Positions 19,924 through 31,745 of a DNA stretch of 64,000 bases are shown one piece after another (positions within the stretch are counted from its first letter, which is position 1; each line of letters starts with the position of its first letter). The notes beneath the pieces were generated by a model that saw only the letters and a program-made list of their open reading frames with translations, was not told where the DNA came from and made no database searches. The stretch comes from Harringtonia aguacate (Eukaryota > Ascomycota > Sordariomycetes > Ophiostomatales > Ophiostomataceae). The translations under genes and the position numbers were made by a program. The stretch is from contig JACCPH010000009.1 in the NCBI GenBank assembly GCA_014183095.1, positions 124,001 to 188,000 of the forward strand. Direction: 5' to 3'.

Positions 19924-22815
19924 ATGGATTTTCTCAAGTCCGCCGTCGCCTCGGCCATCGCCAAGGGGCCACCTTTCCCCTACTCGTTTGGCGACCGCGT
20001 CGATCTCGACCCGTCCATCTGGACGCTGTACAACGGCACCCGTCGCGTGAGCACCACCACCCCTTCTGCCTGCTCTGCCTACTCTGCCTGCTCTCCCTGC
20101 TCTACCTGCGCATTGACTTGCTGACACCTCCCAGGAAGACGGATCGGACTGCAGCATCTTCTCCTTTGACGTCACAACAAACAGGTCTCGTCTGCCATTG
20201 GCCCGCAATGCCGTCAAGAAGCTTCGAACCCTGCGACACCCCGGCGTGATCAAGGTGCTGGACACCGTCGAGACCGAGACATACATCTACATTGCGACAG
20301 AACGCGTCGTCCCGCTGCGGTGGCACCTGAAGCGGAGGAGCCTCAGCCCTGAGACGCTGAAATGGGGGCTCTACAATGTGGCGGTACGGAAACGAGCGGC
20401 ACCCCACAGGAGGGAGGAGGGAGCAGGGAGCATGGTTTGCTGACGCCTTCCACAGCGCACGATCAAGTTTATCAACGGCGACGCCTCGTCCATACACGGC
20501 AGTCTCAAGGCTGCGGCCATCTACACATCAGAGAGCGGCGAGTGGAAGCTGGGGGGCTTTGAGGTGCTGAGCAACGTCAAGGACGACGAGGCAGTAATTT
20601 ATGTCAGTTTGATTCTGCCGGAATCCTTCCGGGTCGACCCGTTCTAACGCCCACAGAATTTCGGAAGCCTGGTGCCCGACGCCGGCCGCTACACGCCTCC
20701 CGAGCTCGTCCGCTCCGGCTGGGACGCCATCAAGCGCAGCAACCACTCGGCCGTCGACTCGTTCAACTTTGGCGTGCTGATCTTTGAGGCCTTCAACAAT
20801 GGCGAATACGTCGGCACCGACCAGGCCGGCCAGACCAAGAACATCCCCCCCACCATGCAGGCGGGCTACAAGCGGCTCGTCAATGCCAACCCCAAAGCCC
20901 GGATAAGCGTGTCCAACTTTCTCGAGATGGGCCAGCGCCACGGCGCCTTTTTCGACTCAGCCCTCATCAAGCTGACAGACGGCATCGAAAACCTGGGGGT
21001 CAAGTCCGAGACAGAGCGCGAGCAGTTCTTGGAGTGAGTCCATATGTCTAATTTGCCTTCCAGTCGGACATCCCAAACGTCTGGGACTTGCCTGCTGACC
21101 AGTCACAGCGACCTCAGCGACCTGACGGACGACTTCCCCGAGGACTTTTTCAAGATGAAGGTGCTGCCCGAGCTCCTGAAGTCGGTCGAGTTTGGAGGCG
21201 GTGGCCCCAAGGCCTTTTCCATTGTCATGAAGATTGGCGAAAAGCTCTCCAGCGACGACTTCGAGGCCAAGGTCACCCCCGTCATCATCCGGCTGTTTGG
21301 CAACCCCGATCGAGCCATTCGCGTGTATCTGCTGGACAGCCTGCCGCTCATGATCGACCGCCTGTCGCAGCGCATTGTGAACGACAAGATCTTTCCGCAG
21401 ATTGTACGTCCCCCCCCCTTTCGCCCCTGATGTGAGTGATAAGGCTAATGGCTGTCCAGGTGAGCGGCTTTACGGATCTGGCACCCGTCGTGCGCGAACA
21501 GACGCTCAAGTCTGTCTTGACGCTCATTGGGAAGCTGTCGGACCGGACTATAAACGGAGAGCTGCTGCGGTACCTGGCCAAGACGGCCAACGACGAGCAG
21601 CCGGGCATCCGCACCAACACGACCATCTGCCTGGGCAAGATTGCCAGGAACCTGGGCACGTCGTCGCGGGCCAAGGTGCTGATTGCCGCCTTCTCGCGGT
21701 CGCTGCGCGACCCCTTTGTGCACGCCCGCAACGCCTCGCTCTTGGCCCTGGCCGCCACTGCCGAGTACTTTACGCCCGACGAGGCGGCCTGCCGTCTGCT
21801 GCCGGCCATCTGCCCCCTCCTCGTCGACAAGGAGAAGCTCGTGCGCGACCAGGCCGCCAAGACGCTCGACGTCTTTATGCACAAGATCCGCAAGGCCGCC
21901 GCCGGCATGGCCGACAGCGTGCTGCCGCCGCCCTCGACGACGACGGCCGCCGGCATCGAGCGCATGAGCACGCCCCAGCCGACCGACCACGGCGCTGGCG
22001 GGGCGGCTGCGGCCGCGGCCAACTCGTGGGCCGGCTGGGCCATCTCGTCGTTCACCAACAAGCTGTCGACGGCGGCCGGAGAGATCGAGTCCGCTGCGGC
22101 AGCAGGGGCCACGACAGCGGCTTCTTCAGCCAACGGCCGGAGTCCGCCTGCCACCGCCCGAGGCTCGTCCGAGACCGGCCGCAAGTCGTCCACGCTCACG
22201 ACGTCTGCATCGGCTCTGCACCGCCAGGCGCTGCGGTCGCCGACGGCACCGTCCACGCCCATGTCGCGCCCGTCGTCGACATCCAACATGGCGGCCGAGT
22301 CGTACTTTGGGACCGTGGCGGACGACCACGGCAACGACGACGACTTTGGCGGCGATGCCTGGGGCGACATGGATGACGCCTTTGGCGACGAGAACGGGGC
22401 CGACGGGGGCGATGCCTGGGGTGACGACGACGGTGGCGACGCCTGGGGCGACGACACGACGAAGACGACGACAACGAAGACTACGAAAACTACGAAACCC
22501 ACGAAAGGAGCGGCTTCCAACACCAACCGCACCGTCAGCAGCGGCAGCGGGGGTGTGCAGCCGTTTGGGGCCGACGACGACGAGCCCGACTTTGCCGGCT
22601 GGCTGGCTGCGCAGGCCAACAAGAAGGGGGGCAGCAAGCCGCTGCCCAAGGGACTGGCCAAGGGCGGCCACGGCCACGGCAACGGAAACGGCAACGGCAG
22701 TGCCAAGCGGCCGGCAGCAGCCAAGCCTGCGGCCAAGCCCGCTGCCGCACCGAAAAAGATTGACCTCAAGCCCAAGGAGACGGCCGACACGGACGCCTGG
22801 GACGACGGGTGGTAA
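19924..22815 (+). CDS. CEX1: SCY1-like pseudokinase (CEX1/SCYL1 family)
   Basis: Six exons: 19924-20046, 20135-20383, 20456-20602, 20657-21033, 21109-21403 and 21460-22815, 848 aa. Introns are 54-88 nt with CTGAC/CTAAC branch sites; the third donor is gtcagt. The protein starts MDFLKSAVASAIAKGPPFPY. The kinase-like domain (to about residue 270) keeps RTLRHPGVIKVLDTVE and PPELVRSGW but lacks HRD and DFG, as in SCY1 pseudokinases. Helical HEAT repeats follow (about 330-560: EQPGIRTNTTICLGKIARNL, VHARNASLLALAATAEYF). The acidic/low-complexity tail has repeated DAWGDD units and DEPDFAGWLAAQANKK. In yeast, CEX1 binds tRNA-export factors at the nuclear pore; SCYL1 acts in COPI traffic. Which role applies here is not decided by sequence. 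Confidence 0.94.
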
Positions 22816-23603
22816 CGGGAAAAGAAGTGGGGACTGGGGACTGAATGTGGGCAAACGGCTGTCTTTTTGGGTGGCTTCTGGCTTCTGGCTTTATTCTGGG
22901 ACCTGTTTGTTTTTATTCCTTGTCTCTTTTTTTTTCGCTTTGATTTCCTGCTACAGCAATCTAATTACACCTTGGCATCGGCACGGCGTTTTCTTTTTTT
23001 TGTTTCGTTGCTCAGTAGCAGGCAGCATAGGATACCGATACCATTACACGAATTCCCCCCCTCCCCTCCTAAGACCCGACTGTTTGTTTTCTTCATCCTT
23101 CCCGCTCTGTCGTGTCTGGTTCACGCTGCTTGCAGGATCCCTGGACACGACGCCGCCTCCCGTTCGCCGGTCCGCGCAGCCCGTGGCGCAATGGGAGGCG
23201 ATCATTTTTTTGTGGTAAATGCCTCCTCCTGAGACCGGAGGGCGAGAGTGCTGTAAAATCGGGCAACGGCTGGTCCAGTGCCCGTGGTCCACCTATTTTC
23301 CCCTCTCCATGATTCTCGAGCCGCCCAAGCATGACGACGACAAAACAAGGGCAGCTGCCGCTGCAGCACAGCCGGCGCTCCCGAGGCCCCCCCCCCTTCC
23401 CCCCTCCCCTCCCCCCAGTCCCCTCTCATTGGTCCTGCAGCTCTGAAGCTAGCTCGCTCCCCTCAGGGGGTGCGGTTCAGGGAGGCTCCTGAGTGGAAAA
23501 AAGAGTGTCTCAAGGCCTCATCGTGCGTTGTCTCGCTCGCCTGCTCGCCTTTCCGCCCTTTTCTCTTTTACTTTTTGGTGGATCTCGACCGCCTTGACGA
23601 ACC
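22816..23603. other. Convergent 3' flank, SCY1-like / LST8
   Basis: A 788-bp gap between convergent genes with T-rich (22920-23010) and C-rich (23385-23420) tracts. Only short frames occur. Probably both 3' UTRs. Confidence 0.55.
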
Positions 23604-24088
23604 CTATCGCGTATCAGAGTAGTCGTTGAGCGCCACGCACACGGCGCCGCGGTGGTGCCCGTTGTACTGGCGGATGACCTGCTGGCTGTGCAGCTCCCAC
23701 AGGCGGGCGTAGTGGTCGGACGAGGCCGTGACGAGGTAGGCCGAGTCGGCGCTAAAGGCGCAGTCCCAGACCCAGCGCTGGTGCTGGCTCAGCGTGGCGT
23801 AGAGCGAGAGCGGCTTGGGGGCCTCGTCGGCGGCGAGCGGCGTCGTGTCGACCTCCCAAATCTTGGCCGTGTGGTCGGCGCTGCACGTGGCGAGGCGCTT
23901 GCCGTCGGGGGACAGCAGGATGCGCGTAATGTACTCCTTGTGGGCGTTGAACTGGGTGATGGGAACCGGCTTGGTGCGCTCGTACATGGGCAGCATCTGC
24001 CAGATAAAAACGTTGCCCTGGGAGAAGGGGTTAGCGCGAGGACGAGAGCGAGAAAACGATGGAGGAGAAAGAGCAGATAAGACGCAAA

Positions 24089-24119
<31 letters not shown>

Positions 24120-24871
24120 ATCCCCGCACGCACATTGTTGTTCGCTGCACAGAGCAGGTAGCCCTCGACGCCCATGGTGACGCACGCCACCGACACGTCC
24201 TCCTCCGGGATCAGCTCGTGCGTGCAATTGTTCTCCGACAGGTCCCACACGCGGATGCTGCCGCCGCGGTCGCAGCTGATAATCTCGCCCTGGTTCGGGT
24301 GGATCACCACGTCGTTGACGGGGCAGCCGTGCGTGTACGACCGCTGCTGCATGGCGCTGCGCGTGTCCCAGATCTTGACCGTGCCGTCCTCCGAGCTCGT
24401 CACCATCCACTTGCCCTCGCAGTGGAACGCCACCCCCGTCACATTGTTTGTGTGTCCCTCAAAGACCAGCAGCGGGTTCGGGTTTGTCGATTTGATGTCA
24501 AACAGCTTCACCGTGTGGTGGCCCGCCGCCGCCAGAAACCGCTTGTCCGGCGAGATGCACAGCCGGTTCACCTGCGAGTCCGGATGCTGGATCGTCCGCG
24601 AGCAGATGCCCGACAATGCCTCCCAGAACCTGGCATACCGTGGTTAGCAGCGCATCCGCAGCCAGCGCTAGACGCCGCCCCGGCTGCCCAGCAGCCGAGC
24701 TGTCTCCGTCGACGTACCGGATCGTGTGGTCGTAGCCAGCTGTTGTTTTCACGAGACGTTAGCTGTGGTGCTCGTGTTTTGTTGTGGAACAAAGACGAAA
24801 ACCCCGTAAACACCGCAGGCGGAACCAATGCATTCGAAATAGCACTTACCAGTGCACAGAATTACAGACAT
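23604..24871 (-). CDS. LST8: LST8, WD40 subunit of TOR complexes
   Basis: Four exons: 24871-24850, 24739-24718, 24629-24134 and 24017-23604, 317 aa, the usual LST8 length. The first two exons are 22 nt each. Splicing gives MSVILCTAGYDHTIRFWEAL, the expected N-terminus. Seven WD40 repeats follow, for example GVAFHCEGKWMVTSSEDGTV with KIWDTR, VVIHPNQGEIISCDRGG, ATCSADHTAKIWEV and LVTASSDHYARLWELH. Introns of 110, 88 and 116 nt have GT..AG ends. The third carries a (CCAG)n repeat (24088-24119). In yeast and mammals LST8 binds the TOR kinase domain and stabilises TORC1 and TORC2. Function here is inferred from near-complete motif conservation. Confidence 0.97.
24088..24119. repeat. (CCAG)n tetranucleotide repeat in LST8 intron 3
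   Basis: About eight tandem copies of ccag lie inside the 116-nt third intron of LST8. On the sense strand this reads CTGG repeats, between the gtgcgt donor and the ctaac branch region. Confidence 0.85.
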
Positions 24872-25820
24872 GTTGTTGTTGTGAATAACGCGCTCAGTCT
24901 TGACAAGACGACCCTGGCAATCAATATCGTGCTGAGGCAAGTGAGATGGATCGGTGGAGAGCTCGGTTTAAGAACGGATTCAATGATTAGTCATGACTGT
25001 TTCTGACACGTGACCTATTACACGGGAAACCCGCTCGGCAGGGCTCATGCAGTGTCGTTTCTTCGTCTTTATGAAATGCATCCAAGGGTGTACAGGGTGG
25101 CTGTAGCAAAGTAATTTCTTGTCAATACGTTTCTGCGTGTTTCAATTTTTCACAAGAATAGCAGTAATGGTGTGGCTCAGAGGGGTCCAAGTCAAGAATC
25201 GCTTCCCCAAGGGTTGCCTCTCAAGAGCAATACGAAGGACATGTGTTCTATTGCTACAGGTAGGGTAGATGCAGTGGTATTGTTTCTCGGCATTTGCAAG
25301 CAAAAAAATAGTGCATTTAGATGTAACCACACGCTTCTCCAGTCCGCCTGGCAAGCCCGCTTGCCCAGTCCGCCTGCCCAGTCCTACTTCATATGCTGCC
25401 ACTGTCCGCTTAATATACACAAGAGCACGAAGGCGTCGGAAGCTACCTGAAAAAGTAAGGAAGAAGAAAACAAATGCTCGTAGTGGCTCCACCTCTGCAG
25501 ATGATCACTTCTGCAAAGCCCGTGTACGAGATGCAGTCAAAGCTGTAGACGACAGATCGCCAGCATGAAATGTGATAGCCCTATTTTCTCGGGAGGGGGG
25601 AGGGAGGGGGGTGGATTGAATGCTGGTTTATGCCTTCGTACATTCTTGCTGTATGTCGCTATAACTAGGCCCTGCAGACGGGAGATGTTTCATTCTTATG
25701 ACAGAAGCAACATTCCCCAAAGCGCTCGTGTTCTGCTCTCGAAATCCTGAATTCTCACATTATTGTGTGCCCCATCTTTGACAGCTATGCTGCTTCGTAT
25801 TCATCTGTTCACTTGTTCAT
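24872..25820. other. Intergenic region upstream of LST8
   Basis: A 949-bp promoter region of LST8 (-) and 3' flank of the Cys-rich gene (-). It is AT-richer than coding DNA and contains a direct cluster around tccgcctggcaag...cagtccgcctgcccagtcc (25340-25385). No supported gene. Confidence 0.5.
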
Positions 25821-26484
25821 CTATCTCCGGGTACCGCCGCTGCTCCTGTCTTTGCTTCCTCCGTTTCTTCCTGAAGTTTCCTTTCTGCTGTCGGCATACC
25901 GTGAGCGCCTCCTAGAGGATGGCGATGCTGGTGTGGACGAAGAGGACGAGGACGAAGACTTTGACGAGGGCGACGACGCCGCGGTGGGGCGGCCGCCGCC
26001 TCGGTCACCGTCGCGGGATCCGCTGGCAGGGCTACTGCCCCCCACATCTCTGTCTACCAGGCCGCCTCTCTCCGCACCGGGACCGCTTCTAGGTGTTCGG
26101 GACCGGCGGTTGTGACCACTGGAAGGGAGAGGAAGGGGAGGGATCACAGCAGAAGCGACCGCCGTTGTCCAGAGGGGAAACGACGGCGTCGCTGGCATAG
26201 AGATAGCCGAGACGCTATAGTGTACAGGGGTGCTGCGATGGCTCTGGCTGTGAGGACAGGGGGATTCAATGTACGCCTTTCCGTCGCAGTGTGAGCAGGA
26301 CGGACAGCTGGCAGCATGTCAGCAAAGATAGGGACAGACAGCAAGCAGAGCGCTCCGTTGGCCGGGTCGCTTACGCAGTGTAGCTCCCGCAGCAGTAGGG
26401 GCAGGACTCGATGACCTGGGCACAGCCGCAGCGTTTGCTGGGCCAGCCATAGACAAAGTCATCTGGGAGGTTCTGGTCGGGCAT
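25821..26484 (-). CDS. Small Cys-rich putative zinc-binding protein
   Basis: Model of two exons, 26484-26375 and 26307-25821, 198 aa; the family is not recognised. The 67-nt intron has a gtaagc donor, a gctgac branch and a ccag acceptor. The junction completes a codon in phase and continues a Cys cluster across the intron, which is the main evidence that the gene is real. Nine cysteines fall at residues 19, 21, 28, 31, 32, 38, 41, 44 and 54, within RCGCAQVIESCPYCCGSY then TACPSCSHCDGKAYIESPC. The pattern suggests two zinc sites. The N-terminus reads MPDQNLPDDFVYGWPSKR. The second half is disordered: Ser/Arg-rich with a poly-Ser run and an SR-like tail. No signal peptide or membrane segment is seen. 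Start alternatives upstream in the same frame (26592, 26682) would add Leu-rich sequence and look like leader. Confidence 0.6.
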
Positions 26485-29410
26485 GTTGTAAGGAAGAAGG
26501 AAGTGGCCGGAGAGAAAGAGGAGTGTGAGCTGTCGATAAACCAGGCTGCAGACTGTAAGATGAAGTAGGGCAAAGACATGTAGCGTCTGCATGGGGGGGA
26601 TACCGTCGAGATGCGGCGAACGACAAAGAATATATAAGAGGGAAAGGGGAGGCAAGGGGTCTAAAAGTGGAACAGGCACCAAGAGCCCACGGATATCGTG
26701 GCTCCAATGGGCCGGACTGCGATGCGAGCGGCTATACTTTTGTGGTAGGTCTAGTGTGGGCTGTTGTTGCCTTTTTCGTATCGGTCTTGACTCTCCTCCT
26801 CGCCTGTATGTTCAGCTTTGGAATCAAACAGCGCAACATGCATGCTCTCCCTGCTGCCGCTTTGCCTGTCTCAGTGTGGCTAGGACAGACATCTGTATGT
26901 CCAATCTGGCGTCGCCTGTTGACTTTTTGTCACTTGTGACAGAAATGATTAGCCCCCCAGAGAGACAAAAATGTGACGAGTTCATACAAAGCTCAACACG
27001 AGCCTCCTCCTTGCTCTCTAGTTTCTTTCTGCCTTGGCTGTCCCGTCCCTCAGCCTGTTTGCCATCCAAGGTCTTCCTTTGTACTGATTACACCGGTCTC
27101 CCTCACCGCCGTCCTGGTGTTGGGCCCGAGACGCTGTGCCTCGTTGTCCCTCCCTCCAGTCCAACGGAAGTCCATTTCTCTCGTCATACGGTCGGATGGA
27201 CAGAGACTGCCGCTGTTGAAGAACAGCCAAGGCCCTTCCTGTATGTCTGTTTCTTTCTGTGACGAATTTGGCCACCTCCTTCCCCATTTCCGTCCATACA
27301 CATTCAGAACTGCGCACGGGTCTGAGGAACAAACTACTGTGCTCCAGTGACAGCCGACCGCCCCTCGTAACCATATTTAGCAGACGTACTGGCGACCCGT
27401 TTCGAGTCCTCGCCACGTCGTGGCTAAGTAGCAGTCGGGCTGCGCGGAGATGCAAGGGTGCAAGAATGCCATAGGGCGACCAGCTCACCTGCAGGAGAAA
27501 TCCGCTCTCTCTTCGCCCGTTACCGATGCGAGGGACGTCACATTACAGCGCGTCGCGCTGTGGTTCCCTTGATGCAAAGCTCAGGCCGTGTGATACGTCT
27601 GCTCTGGTTTACCGTTTCGTTTTCGTCCCTCTTTTTATTTTTGGTGCATTCTCATCCTGGTTTCCAAGATCTCTCTGCCACCCCCCCCCTCCCCTTCCTC
27701 CTTCCCTCGGCCCTCCCATCAAGGCTTAGCACACGACCACATCGGATGTGCTCCCATAATGACGAAATGGGTTTCTGCATGTTTTTGCAGTCCTATGCAC
27801 GTTTTTAGCTTCACGGGCAGCTGCTGCTGCCGCTTGGGGACATTCACATCCGATTTGCCGATCCTCCCCTCTCCTCCCCCCCCATGTCCATGACCATGCG
27901 ATAACCACACGGGAACATGCAGAAGCATGCCGAGTCATTCCGCCTTGTTTTCTTCACCGGTAGAGTAACCTTGTTTCCGGTCAAGGCAAGGGCAAGAGAG
28001 ACGATAAAAAGGGGTGGTGGGAGATATGAGCTGAGTCTGGTCATCACCGACATGCCACGACAGGAAGGTGCGTCTCCCTCAGAGACATTGGTATCACATA
28101 AGCGGAAACACACACACACCACACGTGTTACAGGCGAGAGAGAGGACATGGACCCCTGTCGACTCGTGATTCAGGAGCGAACAGAAAAAGAAAGAAAGAT
28201 GAAAAAAAAGGAGGAGAGTTTGTGCATCCTCCGGACAGCTACGGTCGGATCGGCACGCGCGCGCACGCTCCGCCATACAAAAGCTTCCTCTTCAGTGGGA
28301 CGACATGTTCCTTTCGGTACCAAGAAAACCGCACGAGAAGAAGAACAGGGCGTCCTAGCAGGGGCAAGCATAGCCTGCGTATTTCGGCTTATTGCTTAGG
28401 TCGTATCGCAGCTGTGCGAGAACATGGCAGAATACGAGAAGAAGAAGAAGAAAAAAAAAATGAAAAGAAAAAAAAAAGCAGCAGATCAAGCTCGGCGCAT
28501 TATCAGAAAAGAGGTTATTTTGGCCCAAAGACCAGGTGTTCGTGGTGCATGTGGCCACCCGCAATATGGCCCCCCCCCCCCCCCTCCTTTAGTTTCTTCC
28601 CGTTTGTGCCTTGCCAGTCTTCGCATACGGCTGTTGTCGGCACTTCCGCTCGCTGGCCTCGACTCGTACATCCTACAATGTGCATGTGCTCTGCTTCTGT
28701 CTGACACGGGAGAGCATTGGTCCCAGAACGGCTAAACCTGTCCGATGTGAGCACAACACGCAGATTCAAAAAAGCATGGGAAGAAGCGTGTTACTAGCAC
28801 AGGCGCATACGTATGTTTTTGCCTCCTACAGCGTCGAGCGACGGCAGCACAAAAAATAGGCTTCTGCATTACATTGAGGATCCCCTACACGCACACAACA
28901 CCCGTAAACCGTACGACTGCGTTATCTGCAACTCTCGTGTGAACATTCCCACAGCCGTCCTACCTTCCTCCCCACCCTACGCTGAACATGGAGCACTTGG
29001 CCCCGATCTCACTTATGCGGATCGAAGACGAAATGTAATAATGTATTGACTTGGTGTAGCTAAAAAGGAAACTACCGAACTGCCATAACAAACGAGGCGG
29101 GGGTGGTGGGAGCCGACGCCGGATTCCGTAGACACGAGAAGATGCGCATAGGGGCATAGACAAAAAAAAGAGGCATTAGGAAATCTCCAGACATACCACA
29201 AAAAAGAACACCACCAGTGCCCCCGTAGCCACCATAAAAATGCCATGAGACCCCTTCCGAAAAATGAACCTGAAAAAACGAACCTCGATACATGTTGGCA
29301 TAGCATAGTAAAAATGATGATAAAGAAATCCCCCCAAACCATTCATTAACCATTGTTGAGAGCCGTAGAGCGTGGAGAGGAAACTGTAGACGAGTGCGGC
29401 GACCACAGAA
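26485..29410. other. Gene-poor region, 2.9 kb
   Basis: Frames of 60-220 codons occur on both strands but overlap one another, show no family motifs, and cross low-complexity tracts: A-rich 28436-28482 and C-run 28568-28586. A TATA-like motif occurs near 26631 (aatatataaga on the + strand). I see no supported gene; a noncoding transcript cannot be excluded. Confidence 0.45.
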
Positions 29411-31745
29411 TCAGAATGTGGGTGCCGTGTAAATCAAAGAACCCAGAACGACGGCACCGCCCAGAGCAGCAATGCCGACCTTCTCAGCTACGGCCCACAT
29501 CGTGCTCTTGACCTTCTTTCTGGCGTGAACTGCTGCCTCCGTGGCCGGCCGCTTCGGAGCGGGCGAATCAAGCTCATGGGTCGCACTGTTCGAAGCGCCG
29601 GCCGTATCATCATCAGCACTCTCCAACATCTCTTCTGCCTTTCGCTTCTTGTTTGCCTCCTTCTCCTTATGGCACTGGAAGACTGCTGCACTGGCCATGG
29701 CATCATTGTCGTCATCCTCCATCTCGGTATCATCCGTCGGAACCACGGTCTCCTTGCCCGGCGAGTTCAAGAACAGCATCCCCGAGTCGATGAGAGAGCT
29801 GTTGGACGGTACAATTGGGTATTCCGGAGAATAAGGGCTCTTGAGTTTCCGTCCCATGAAGGGTACCTTCTTGAGGACAGGCATTGTCGGACTGGAAACT
29901 TCCTCCGAGCCGGTATTCTTTGTGGCATCATAAACTATAGATGACGGAGAAGCGATCTGGTTTGGTGTATTCGATGCGCATGGGCCGATGTTTATCGTTG
30001 AAAAATCCGAGGTTCCCCAAATCGGTGAAAACCCCGAGACATCTTCATTGCAAACCCCCTTGTTGGGTGTCTCGGGATGCTTGGGCGCAATGGCGGCCTC
30101 GGTGAAGTCCATCGAAGCGGCAGCAGATGAAGGAGTGTTCATGGACGTCGCTTTGGTAGACGAGGACGGTGGCGGGGATGGGTTGAGAATGGAAGAGATG
30201 TTGTACTTTTTTGTCGTCGTAACGGGAACGACCTTGTTAGATGACATGGCAAAGATGTCAAATAATGCCGTCGTTTCGTGATGATCATCGTGATAGGCAG
30301 GGATGGGTATCTTACTGCCGTCCTCAGGAATCTTAGCCGGGTCAGACAACTTGTTAGCCGGGTCAGACAACTTGTTAGCCGGGTCAGACAACTTGTCGAC
30401 AGTGGCAGGTGGAGTGTGCAGTCCATGAGCGAGTGCGGAGGCAGCAACCGGTGCTGTAGCCTCGGTGACCTCATTGGCAAGCAGAACATGAGATATGGCC
30501 TGGCCTGTGAGCACGCCCAACCGATTGAGCTCCGCACTCAAGAAAATACTACCGTCATCCTGGACTGCCTCACTACTCACACTAACCACGTCGTCCTCAC
30601 TATCCTCGGCATCACTATTGGAATAAACCGAATCATAGTCCAGTGAAGCACGCGACGGCCGTTCGCTTCCAGCGTCGTCGCTGCTGGCGTAGTCGATCTC
30701 GGCTGCATTTTGGTCATCGCTGTCCTGGTCGCTGTTATCCTCGCCAGAATCACACGGCTTGCCGTCGTAAGAAGGTGGGTCAACTTCAAACGAGATGGAA
30801 GAAGAACGAGGCAGTGGCTTATCGTGTTCGTCTACACCAGATGTCTTGGGCAGCAAGTCATGTTTGATGGGAGCCGGCATTTGTCCATGGACACTTTCTT
30901 CATGACTGCCAGTAGAAGAATGACTGTAATGCTCCAGCTCAAAGCAATCGTGATCGTACCCAGCATCGCTCTCAATGTCCGAGTGATGGCCGGTGATCGA
31001 GCAGTCATACTCGCTGCCGCCGTCTGACATCTCGTCTCCAGACTCCGGGACCGAATAAGCCCGAGTCTTTTCGACCACAGGGCTGGGAAAAGGTCAGTAT
31101 GCAGCCAAATGAAATAGATTGACGTTTACAATAAGACGTGACGTACGCAGCTGCATTGGGAACAGCATCAATTTTCACGGTTGTCGGGTAGAAAACTTCC
31201 AGGCCCCTCGCAACATGGATTCCAAAAGAGACGGTATCTCCGGACTTCAGAGGAAGGCCGACATCTTTAGAAAGTGGGGTTTCATTGACAGACGTGCCGT
31301 GGAGTGATCCAGCGTCTCTGATTTGCAGAGTCTGGGGAAGCATCCTGTTAGCGGGGAGTCTTCTCCTACGTGCCCGGAAATATGTGACCATAACTTACTC
31401 CATGATCCAAATCCGCACTGATCTCGGCGTGTGACCGGGACATGACGGGACTGTCAAAGAAGGCATTGTCAGCGGCCGGTAGAAGTCCCTTGCTGACCGT
31501 CTTCGAAGACCGGCCGATCATGATCTTCGGTTCGGCGACTGTGAGGCGGATCGTTCGGGTAGTAAATCGGCTGTCGCTAGAGTCTTGCTCGGTTTGGGTC
31601 ATGCTGAGAACGACTGCATCAAGTCAGACAGAGTTGTTTGAAGATGTCTGAGAGACAAGGAAAGGGAGCCGGCGAGAAGAGGGGAAGTCTCACTGGATTC
31701 AAATGCCCCCGGCTGCGGTGCAGGGCCATCTTTATCGAGAGACAT
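29411..31745 (-). CDS. FHA-domain protein with C-terminal membrane anchor
   Basis: Four exons: 31745-31694, 31613-31399, 31331-31147 and 31082-29411, 707 aa; introns 80, 67 and 64 nt. The start is MSLDKDGPAPQ; the splice A|TC brings MTQTEQDSSDSRF into frame. The FHA domain spans about residues 35-140, with the phosphothreonine-binding signature IGRSSK, SPVMSRSHAEI, DAGSLHGTSVNETPL. The long middle is acidic and Ser-rich, and includes three 7-residue repeats (KLSDPAN; nt 30333-30395). The C-terminus ends with one hydrophobic segment, VGIAALGGAVVLGSLIYTA, suggesting a tail anchor in the ER or nuclear envelope. This architecture resembles STRIPAK FHA subunits (SLMAP, yeast Far9/Far10), but sequence alone does not prove orthology. 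Confidence 0.88.
30333..30395. repeat. 21-bp coding tandem repeat x3 in FHA gene
   Basis: Three perfect copies of a 21-bp unit on the minus strand encode the heptapeptide KLSDPAN or KLSDPAK. The perfect identity at DNA level suggests recent expansion, so copy number may vary between strains. Confidence 0.92.

Noticed and set aside
29013..29406. Three overlapping hydrophobic minus-strand frames just after the FHA gene stop
   Set aside because: They lie in the likely 3' UTR; hydrophobicity comes from T-rich sequence, and the frames contradict one another.
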